Assembly: GCF_036373705.1 (NCBI RefSeq)
Contig: NC_089851.1
Span: 60,175,350 to 60,239,349 of the forward strand
Direction of reading: 5' to 3'
Length of the DNA stretch: 64,000 bases
Source: Amia ocellicauda
Lineage: Eukaryota; Chordata; Actinopteri; Amiiformes; Amiidae
Shown: positions 55,763 through 64,000 of the stretch, in pieces
Position numbering within the stretch: the stretch's first letter is position 1
Layout of the letters: every line of letters begins with the position of its first letter
The notes under the pieces: generated by a model
What the model was told of the DNA's origin: nothing
What the model saw: only the letters and a program-made list of their open reading frames with translations
Databases searched by the model: none
Program-made: the position numbers and the translations under genes

Positions 55763-56240
55763 AAGTTAACGGACGGTGTCGCAGTTTATGCTGGGCAAGC
55801 ACGAAACTGCTTGGGGCAGACCGGGAGACCTACGCTCACTGACTGATAGCATGGACTGTAGCGCTGAAGTGTCTTTCCAGAACGGTAACCGTATCCCCAG
55901 TGAGACAGCACTGAGAGCATGGTTCAGCAGGCCCACAAACAACTGAAAAGAATGCCTCTCCTTTGGTGCAGCTCAGGAGTACACGTTCAGCAAAGGTCTC
56001 CATAACAAGCCGGCAAACCACATTTCGTGCTCCTCCTCCTCCTCAACAACAACAACGAACTTGTAAAATACACATTTTCTTTAAAGAAAACAAAACACAC
56101 AGATGACAGTCTGATTTCCCATCAGCTATACAGGCAACAGTATCTGAGGTCGATAGCTCTCCCTTGTGCAGAGGAGCCCAGAAGCCAGCCTTCAGGAGCA
56201 AATGAACGAACACTTCGGTGACTGCAAAGTGGGGCCATGT

Positions 56241-56312
56241 GGGCTCGTCCTGGAGTTGAACCCAGGGCCTCTCACACCCTCAGCAAGAATCATACCCCTA
56301 GACCAACGAGCC
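56241..56312 (-). tRNA. tRNA-Pro-like, AGG with G33
   Basis: Tetramer counterpart of 53950. Confidence 0.7.
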
Positions 56313-56831
56313 AAGTTAACGGACAGTGTCGCAGTTTCTGCTGGGCAAGCGCGTAACTGATTGGGGCAGACCGGGAGACCTACGCTTACTGACTGATAGC
56401 ATGGACTGTAGCGCTGACGAGTCTTTCCAGAACGGTAACCGTATCCCCAGTGAGACAGCACTGAGAGCATGGTTCAGCAGGCCTGCAAACAACTGAAAAG
56501 AATGCCTCTCCTTTGGTGCAGCTCAGGTGTACAGGTTCAACAAAGGTCTCCATAACAAGCCGGTAAACCACATTTCGTCCTCCTCCTCCTCAACAACACA
56601 CTACATGTCCTCCTCCTCCTCAACAACAACAACAACAAAAACAACAACGAACTTGTAAAAACACATTTTCTTTAAAGAAAACAAAACACACAGATGGCAG
56701 TCTGACTTCCCATCACCTACACAGCCAACAGTATCTGAGGTTGAAAGACCTCCCTGGTGCAGAGGAGCCCAGAAGCCAAACATCGAGAGAGAACAAACGA
56801 ACGCTTCAGAGAATGCAAAGCGGGGCCAAGC

Positions 56832-56903
56832 GGGCTCGTCCGGGAGTTGAACCCGGGACCTCTCGCACCCAAAGCGAGAATCATACCCCTAGACCAACGA
56901 GCC
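56832..56903 (-). tRNA. tRNA-Pro(TGG), intact
   Basis: Tetramer counterpart of 54541. Confidence 0.93.
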
Positions 56904-57381
56904 AAGTTAACGGACGGTGTCGCAGTTTCTGCTGGGCAAGCACGTAACTGCTTGGGGCAGACCGGGAGACCTACGCTCACTGACTGATAGCATGGACTGT
57001 AGCGCTGAAGTGTCTTTCCAGAACGGTAACCGTATCCCCAGTGAGACAGCACTGAGAGCATGGTTCAGCAGGCCCGCAAACAACTGAAAAGAATGCCTCT
57101 CCTTTGGTGCAGCTCAGGAGTACACGTTCAGCAAAGGTCTCCATAACAAGCCGGCAAACCACATTTCGTGCTCCTCCTCCTCCTCAACAACAACAACGAA
57201 CTTGTAAAATACACATTTTCTTTAAAGAAAACAAAACACACAGATGACAGTCTGATTTCCCATCAGCTATACAGGCAACAGTATCTGAGGTCGATAGCCC
57301 TCCCTTGTGCAGAGGAGCCCAGAAGCCAGCCTTCAAGAGCAAATGAACAAACACTTCGGTGACTGCAAAGTGGGGCCAAGT

Positions 57382-57453
57382 GGGCTCGTCCTGGAGTTGA
57401 ACCCAGGGCCTCTCACACCCTCAGCAAGAATCATACCCCTAGACCAACGAGCC
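57382..57453 (-). tRNA. tRNA-Pro-like, AGG with G33
   Basis: Tetramer counterpart of 55091. Confidence 0.7.
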
Positions 57454-57762
57454 AAGTTAACGGACAGTGTCGCAGTTTCTGCTGGGCAAGCGCGTAACTG
57501 ATTGGGGCAGACCGGGAGACCTACGCTTACTGACTGATAGCATGGACTGTAGCGCTGACGAGTCTTTCCAGAACGGTAACCGTATCCCCAGTGAGACAGC
57601 ACTGAGAGCATGGTTCAGCAGGCCTGCAAACAACTGAAAAGAATGCCTCTCCTTTGGTGCAGCTCAGGTGTACAGGTTCAACAAAGGTCTCCATAACAAG
57701 CCGGTAAACCACATTTCGTCCTCCTCCTCCTCAACAACACACTACATGTCCTCCTCCTCCTC

Positions 57763-57794
<32 letters not shown>

Positions 57795-57981
57795 CGACGA
57801 ACTTGTAAAAACACATTTTCTTTAAAGAAAACAAAACACACAGATGGCAGTCTGACTTCCCATCACCTACACAGCCAACAGTATCTGAGGTTGAAAGACC
57901 TCCCTGGTGCAGAGGAGCCCAGAAGCCAAACATCGAGAGAGAACAAACGAACGCTTCAGAGAATGCAAAGCGGGGCCAAGC

Positions 57982-58053
57982 GGGCTCGTCCGGGAGTTGA
58001 ACCCGGGACCTCTCGCACCCGAAGCGAGAATCATACCCCTAGACCAACGAGCC
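57982..58053 (-). tRNA. tRNA-Pro(CGG), intact
   Basis: Third-copy counterpart of 53400. Confidence 0.93.
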
Positions 58054-58531
58054 AAGTTAACGGACGGTGTCGCAGTTTATGCTGGGCAAGCACGAAACTG
58101 CTTGGGGCAGACCGGGAGACCTACGCTCACTGACTGATAGCATGGACTGTAGCGCTGAAGTGTCTTTCCAGAACGGTAACCGTATCCCCAGTGAGACAGC
58201 ACTGAGAGCATGGTTCAGCAGGCCCACAAACAACTGAAAAGAATGCCTCTCCTTTGGTGCAGCTCAGGAGTACACGTTCAGCAAAGGTCTCCATAACAAG
58301 CCGGCAAACCACATTTCGTGCTCCTCCTCCTCCTCAACAACAACAACGAACTTGTAAAATACACATTTTCTTTAAAGAAAACAAAACACACAGATGACAG
58401 TCTGATTTCCCATCAGCTATACAGGCAACAGTATCTGAGGTCGATAGCTCTCCCTTGTGCAGAGGAGCCCAGAAGCCAGCCTTCAGGAGCAAATGAACGA
58501 ACACTTCGGTGACTGCAAAGTGGGGCCATGT

Positions 58532-58603
58532 GGGCTCGTCCTGGAGTTGAACCCAGGGCCTCTCACACCCTCAGCAAGAATCATACCCCTAGACCAACGA
58601 GCC
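58532..58603 (-). tRNA. tRNA-Pro-like, AGG with G33
   Basis: Third-copy counterpart of 53950. Confidence 0.7.
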
Positions 58604-59122
58604 AAGTTAACGGACAGTGTCGCAGTTTCTGCTGGGCAAGCGCGTAACTGATTGGGGCAGACCGGGAGACCTACGCTTACTGACTGATAGCATGGACTGT
58701 AGCGCTGACGAGTCTTTCCAGAACGGTAACCGTATCCCCAGTGAGACAGCACTGAGAGCATGGTTCAGCAGGCCTGCAAACAACTGAAAAGAATGCCTCT
58801 CCTTTGGTGCAGCTCAGGTGTACAGGTTCAACAAAGGTCTCCATAACAAGCCGGTAAACCACATTTCGTCCTCCTCCTCCTCAACAACACACTACATGTC
58901 CTCCTCCTCCTCAACAACAACAACAACAAAAACAACAACGAACTTGTAAAAACACATTTTCTTTAAAGAAAACAAAACACACAGATGGCAGTCTGACTTC
59001 CCATCACCTACACAGCCAACAGTATCTGAGGTTGAAAGACCTCCCTGGTGCAGAGGAGCCCAGAAGCCAAACATCGAGAGAGAACAAACGAACGCTTCAG
59101 AGAATGCAAAGCGGGGCCAAGC

Positions 59123-59194
59123 GGGCTCGTCCGGGAGTTGAACCTGGGACCTCTCGCACCCGAAGCGAGAATCATACCCCTAGACCAACGAGCC
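59123..59194 (-). tRNA. tRNA-Pro(CGG), one T-stem mismatch
   Basis: Carries A51-C63 as at 36790. It stands where the tetramer pattern predicts TGG, so tetramer copy 3 is rearranged here. Confidence 0.8.
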
Positions 59195-59672
59195 AAGTTA
59201 ACGGACGGTGTCGCAGTTTATGCTGGGCAAGCACGTAACTGCTTGGGGCAGACCGGGAGACCTACGCTCACTGACTGATAGCATGGACTGTAGCGCTGAA
59301 GTGTCTTTCCAGAACGGTAACCGTATCCCCAGTGAGACAGCACTGAGAGCATGGTTCAGCAGGCCCGCAAACAACTGAAAAGAATGCCTCTCCTTTGGTG
59401 CAGCTCAGGAGTACACGTTCAGCAAAGGTCTCCATAACAAGCCGGCAAACCACATTTCGTGCTCCTCCTCCTCCTCAACAACAACAACGAACTTGTAAAA
59501 TACACATTTTCTTTAAAGAAAACAAAACACACAGATGACAATCTGATTTCCCATCAGCTATACAGGCAACAGTATCTGAGGTCGATAGCTCTCCCTTGTG
59601 CAGAGGAGCCCAGAAGCCAGCCTTCAAGAGCAAATGAACGAACACTTCGGTGACTGCAAAGTGGGGCCAAGT

Positions 59673-59744
59673 GGGCTCGTCCTGGAGTTGAACCCAGGGC
59701 CTCTCACACCCTCAGCAAGAATCATACCCCTAGACCAACGAGCC
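59673..59744 (-). tRNA. tRNA-Pro-like, AGG with G33
   Basis: Class consensus. The unit is duplicated in the next 550 bp. Confidence 0.7.
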
Positions 59745-60222
59745 AAGTTAACGGACAGTGTCGCAGTTTCTGCTGGGCAAGCGCGTAACTGATTGGGGCA
59801 GACCGGGAGACCTACGCTTACTGACTGATAGCATGGACTGTAGCGCTGACGAGTCTTTCCAGAACGGTAACCGTATCCCCAGTGAGACAGCACTGAGAGC
59901 ATGGTTCAGCAGGCCTGCAAACAACTGAAAAGAATGCCTCTCCTTTGGTGCAGCTCAGGTGTACAGGTTCAACAAAGGTCTCCATAACAAGCCGGCAAAC
60001 CACATTTCGTGCTCCTCCTCCTCCTCAACAACAACAACGAACTTGTAAAATACACATTTTCTTTAAAGAAAACAAAACACACAGATGACAATCTGATTTC
60101 CCATCAGCTATACAGGCAACAGTATCTGAGGTCGATAGCTCTCCCTTGTGCAGAGGAGCCCAGAAGCCAGCCTTCAAGAGCAAATGAACGAACACTTCGG
60201 TGACTGCAAAGTGGGGCCAAGT

Positions 60223-60294
60223 GGGCTCGTCCTGGAGTTGAACCCAGGGCCTCTCACACCCTCAGCAAGAATCATACCCCTAGACCAACGAGCC
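60223..60294 (-). tRNA. tRNA-Pro-like, AGG with G33
   Basis: Copy of 59673. Both units share the 'gatgacaatctgatt' variant. Confidence 0.7.
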
Positions 60295-60603
60295 AAGTTA
60301 ACGGACAGTGTCGCAGTTTCTGCTGGGCAAGCGCGTAACTGATTGGGGCAGACCGGGAGACCTACGCTTACTGACTGATAGCATGGACTGTAGCGCTGAC
60401 GAGTCTTTCCAGAACGGTAACCGTATCCCCAGTGAGACAGCACTGAGAGCATGGTTCAGCAGGCCTGCAAACAACTGAAAAGAATGCCTCTCCTTTGGTG
60501 CAGCTCAGGTGTACAGGTTCAACAAAGGTCTCCATAACAAGCCGGTAAACCACATTTCGTCCTCCTCCTCCTCAACAACACACTACATGTCCTCCTCCTC
60601 CTC

Positions 60604-60635
<32 letters not shown>

Positions 60636-60822
60636 CGACGAACTTGTAAAAACACATTTTCTTTAAAGAAAACAAAACACACAGATGGCAGTCTGACTTC
60701 CCATCACCTACACAGCCAACAGTATCTGAGGTTGAAAGACCTCCCTGGTGCAGAGGAGCCCAGAAGCCAAACATCAAGAGAGAACAAACGAACGCTTCAG
60801 AGAATGCAAAGCGGGGCCAAGC

Positions 60823-60894
60823 GGGCTCGTCCGGTAGTTGAACCCGGGACCTCTCGCACCCGAAGCAAGAATCATACCCCTAGACCAACGAGCC
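60823..60894 (-). tRNA. tRNA-Pro(CGG), slightly altered
   Basis: G30 pairs normally and T29-G41 is a wobble. The T stem has an A-G opposition next to the loop (ACTACCGG). Confidence 0.77.
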
Positions 60895-61372
60895 AAGTTA
60901 ACGGACGGTGTCGCAGTTTATGCTGGGCAAGCACGTAACTGCTTGGGGCAGACCGGGAGACCTACGCTCACTGACTGATAGCATGGACTGTAGCGCTGAA
61001 GTGTCTTTCCAGAACGGTAACCGTATCCCCAGTGAGACAGCACTGAGAGCATGGTTCAGCAGGCCCGAAAACAACTGAAAAGAATGCCTCTCCTTTGGTG
61101 CAGCTCAGGAGTACACGTTCAGCAAAGGTCTCCATAACAAGCCGGCAAACCACATTTCGTGCTCCTCCTCCTCCTCAACAACAACAACGAACTTGTAAAA
61201 TACACATTTTCTTTAAAGAAAACAAAACACACAGATGACAGTCTGATTTCACATCAGCTATACAGGCAACAGTATCTGAGGTCGATAGCTCTCCCATGTG
61301 CAGAGGAGCCCAGAAGCCAGCCTTCAAGAGCAAATGAACGAACACTTCGGTGACTGCAAAGTGGGGCCAAGT

Positions 61373-61444
61373 GGGCTCGTCCTGGAGTTGAACCCAGGGC
61401 CTCTCACACCCTCAGCAAGAATCATACCCCTAGACCAACGAGCC
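61373..61444 (-). tRNA. tRNA-Pro-like, AGG with G33
   Basis: Class consensus. Confidence 0.7.
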
Positions 61445-61963
61445 AAGTTAACGGACAGTGTCGCAGTTTCTGCTGGGCAAGCGCGTAACTGATTGGGGCA
61501 GACCGGGAGACCTACGCTTACTGACTGATAGCATGGACTGTAGCGCTGACGAGTCTTTCCAGAACGGTAACCGTATCCCCAGTGAGACAGCACTGAGAGC
61601 ATGGTTCAGCAGGCCTGCAAACAACTGAAAAGAATGCCTCTCCTTTGGTGCAGCTCAGGTGTACAGGTTCAACAAAGGTCTCCATAACAAGCCGGTAAAC
61701 CACATTTCGTCCTCCTCCTCATCAACAACACACTACATGTCCTCCTCCTCCTCAACAACAACAACAACAAAAACAACAACGAACTTGTAAAAACACATTT
61801 TCTTTAAAGAAAACAAAACACACAGATGGCAGTCTGACTTCCCATCACCTACACAGCCAACAGTATCTGAGGTTGAAAGACCTCCCTGGTGCAGAGGAGC
61901 CCAGAAGCCAAACATCGAGAGAGAACAAACGAACGCTTCAGAGAATGCAAAGCGGGGCCAAGC

Positions 61964-62035
61964 GGGCTCGTCCGGGAGTTGAACCCGGGACCTCTCGCAC
62001 CCAAAGCGAGAATCATACCCCTAGACCAACGAGCC
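61964..62035 (-). tRNA. tRNA-Pro(TGG), intact
   Basis: Identical to 37931. Confidence 0.93.
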
Positions 62036-62513
62036 AAGTTAACGGACGGTGTCGCAGTTTCTGCTGGGCAAGCACGTAACTGCTTGGGGCAGACCGGGAG
62101 ACCTACGCTCACTGACTGATAGCATGGACTGTAGCGCTGAAGTGTCTTTCCAGAACGGTAACCGTATCCCCAGTGAGACAGCACTGAGAGCATGGTTCAG
62201 CAGGCCCGCAAACAACTGAAAAGAATGCCTCTCCTTTGGTGCAGCTCAGGAGTACACGTTCAGCAAAGGTCTCCATAACAAGCCGGCAAACCACATTTCG
62301 TGCTCCTCCTCCTCCTCAACAACAACAACGAACTTGTAAAATACACATTTTCTTTAAAGAAAACAAAACACACAGATGACAGTCTGATTTCCCATCAGCT
62401 ATACAGGCAACAGTATCTGAGGTCGATAGCCCTCCCTTGTGCAGAGGAGCCCAGAAGCCAGCCTTCAAGAGCAAATGAACAAACACTTCGGTGACTGCAA
62501 AGTGGGGCCAAGT

Positions 62514-62585
62514 GGGCTCGTCCTGGAGTTGAACCCAGGGCCTCTCACACCCTCAGCAAGAATCATACCCCTAGACCAACGAGCC
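62514..62585 (-). tRNA. tRNA-Pro-like, AGG with G33
   Basis: Class consensus. Confidence 0.7.
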
Positions 62586-63104
62586 AAGTTAACGGACAGT
62601 GTCGCAGTTTCTGCTGGGCAAGCGCGTAACTGATTGGGGCAGACCGGGAGACCTACGCTTACTGACTGATAGCATGGACTGTAGCGCTGACGAGTCTTTC
62701 CAGAACGGTAACCGTATCCCCAGTGAGACAGCACTGAGAGCATGGTTCAGCAGGCCTGCAAACAACTGAAAAGAATGCCTCTCCTTTGGTGCAGCTCAGG
62801 TGTACAGGTTCAACAAAGGTCTCCATAACAAGCCGGTAAACCACATTTCGTCCTCCTCCTCCTCAACAACACACTACATGTCCTCCTCCTCCTCAACAAC
62901 AACAACAACAACAACAACGACGAACTTGTAAAAACACATTTTCTTTAAAGAAAACAAAACACACAGATGGCAGTCTGACTTCACATCACCTACACAGCAA
63001 ACAGTATCTGAGGTTGAAAGACCTCCCTGGTGCAGAGGAGCCCAGAAGCCAAACATCGAGAGAGAACAAACGAACGCTTCAGAGAATGCAAAGCGGGGCC
63101 AAGC

Positions 63105-63176
63105 GGGCTCGTCCGGGAGTTGAACCCGGGACCTCTCGCACCCGAAGCGAGAATCATACCCCTAGACCAACGAGCC
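63105..63176 (-). tRNA. tRNA-Pro(CGG), intact
   Basis: Identical to 49996. Confidence 0.93.
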
Positions 63177-63654
63177 AAGTTAACGGACGGTGTCGCAGTT
63201 TCTGCTGGGCAAGCACGTAACTGCTTGGGGCAGACCGGGAGACCTACGCTCACTGACTGATAGCATGGACTGTAGCGCTGAAGTGTCTTTCCAGAACGGT
63301 AACCGTATCCCCAGTGAGACAGCACTGAGAGCATGGTTCAGCAGGCCCGCAAACAACTGAAAAGAATGCCTCTCCTTTGGTGCAGCTCAGGAGTACACGT
63401 TCAGCAAAGGTCTCCATAACAAGCCGGCAAACCACATTTCGTGCTCCTCCTCCTCCTCAACAACAACAACGAACTTGTAAAATACACATTTTCTTTAAAG
63501 AAAACAAAACACACAGATGACAGTCTGATTTCCCATCAGCTATACAGGCAACAGTATCTGAGGTCAATAGCTCTCCCTTGTGCAGAGGAGCCCAGAAGCC
63601 AGCCTTCAAGAGCAAATGAACGAACACTTCGGTGACTGCAAAGTGGGGCCAAGT

Positions 63655-63726
63655 GGGCTCGTCCTGGAGTTGAACCCAGGGCCTCTCACACCCTCAGCAA
63701 GAATCATACCCCTAGACCAACGAGCC
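63655..63726 (-). tRNA. tRNA-Pro-like, AGG with G33
   Basis: Last gene before the window ends inside the array. Confidence 0.7.
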
Positions 63727-64000
63727 AAGTTAACGGACAGTGTCGCAGTTTCTGCTGGGCAAGCGCGTAACTGATTGGGGCAGACCGGGAGACCTACGCT
63801 TACTGACTGATAGCATGGACTGTAGCGCTGACGAGTCTTTCCAGAACGGTAACCGTATCCCCAGTGAGACAGCACTGAGAGCATGGTTCAGCAGGCCTGC
63901 AAACAACTGAAAAGAATGCCTCTCCTTTGGTGCAGCTCAGGTGTACAGGTTCAACAAAGGTCTCCATAACAAGCCGGTAAACCACATTTCGTCCTCCTCC

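Larger units (their letters stand above)
53128..60003. repeat. Tetrameric higher-order repeat, 2.29 kb, two full copies and a rearranged third
   Basis: CGG-AGG-TGG-AGG at 53128-55421 and 55422-57712. The third copy (57713-60003) keeps the 2,291-bp spacing but has CGG at its third gene. Shared private markers include GGGGCCATG and an AAAAAC interruption of the CAA run. Confidence 0.9.
27600..64000 (-). repeat. tRNA-Pro tandem satellite (unit ~550-600 bp), open at the right end
   Basis: More than sixty head-to-tail units. In plus-strand order, a unit carries (1) CTC/CAA-type trinucleotide runs, (2) a 16-bp palindrome TTTTCTTTAAAGAAAA, (3) a variable flank, (4) a tRNA-Pro-type gene on the minus strand, and (5) a conserved block of about 300 bp from 'agttaacggacrgtg' to 'aagccgg'. 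Short units (~550 bp) read 'cgtgctcctcctcctcctca' after that block. Long units (~577-612 bp) have an extra 'acacactacatgtcctcctc' spacer plus a longer CAA run. Two main flank types exist: 'ccagccttcaagagcaaatg', mostly with AGG-type genes, and 'ccaaacatcgagagagaaca', mostly with TGG/CGG genes. The first unit, to ~27850, is incomplete. The repeated 61-, 76-, 92- and 114-codon reading frames result from translating the repeat and are not called. Confidence 0.97.

Noticed and set aside
28071-63985. Dozens of recurring reading frames of 61, 64, 68, 76, 92, 114 and up to 152 codons on both strands in the array
   Set aside because: They recur because the unit recurs. Several translate straight through the tRNA gene and the CTC/CAA runs (poly-Val, poly-Gln), and their phase and length change with repeat length. 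No domain or start context supports protein coding.
27600-64000. CRISPR-like or rDNA array
   Set aside because: Units of ~550-600 bp without short spaced direct repeats or unique spacers are not CRISPR. I recognise no 5S, 18S or 28S motif; the only RNA gene seen is tRNA-Pro type.

Overview
The window looks like nuclear DNA of a ray-finned fish. It carries Tc1/mariner, PIF/Harbinger, L1, Tx1-type and CR1-type LINE remnants, an L2-type LINE/SINE 3' tail, split exon-like blocks with GT..AG borders, and vertebrate-type tRNA genes. I cannot fix the species. I see no bacterial features and no CRISPR array.

Positions 1-17,400 are transposon-rich. A ~5.0-kb PIF/Harbinger-type element (576-5569, TAA on both sides) contains a transposase remnant, inverted-repeat MITEs and a nested whole-length Tc1-like element (2515-4095). 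Related ~0.4-0.55-kb sequences lie on both sides of it in direct orientation. An L1-type LINE in reverse orientation follows (6080-8105), split by a Tc1 fragment. A CR1-type LINE with an SGNH-hydrolase ORF1 (11091-12802) adjoins a truncated second Tc1 copy (12811-13899). Between these, on the minus strand from about 17,340 to 8,600, lie exon-like blocks of a protein family I do not recognise.

Positions 17,400-24,200 hold AT-rich DNA and two oppositely oriented Tx1-type LINE remnants. Damaged tRNA genes (Leu, Asp, Ser) are scattered here, and a diverged inverted repeat brackets the forward LINE. Positions 24,200-27,600 are a second tRNA-remnant zone: two copies of an Asn-to-Thr tRNA module, a third Thr-derived copy, CAAAA runs and a TATC-rich ~140-bp tandem array. 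One tRNA-Thr(TGT), at 27050-27123, is nearly intact.

From 27,600 to the window end at 64,000 (36.4 kb, right end not reached) is the main object: a tandem satellite of ~550-600-bp units, each with one tRNA-Pro-type gene on the minus strand. I count 63: 16 with anticodon TGG, 10 with CGG, 36 with AGG and one with TCG. Most TGG/CGG copies from 37.9 kb onward keep the full cloverleaf. The AGG class has G instead of T at position 33 and a weakened T stem. Units are organised in higher-order repeats (dimer ~1.14 kb, trimer ~1.70 kb, tetramer 2.29 kb, pentamer 2.86 kb). Left-edge units are the most diverged, and the left border falls inside a tRNA-Thr 3' half, as if the satellite grew out of the neighbouring tRNA cluster. 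Pol III termination, if it occurs, would be late, because the first T-run lies ~146 nt beyond the tRNA 3' end in the unit measured.
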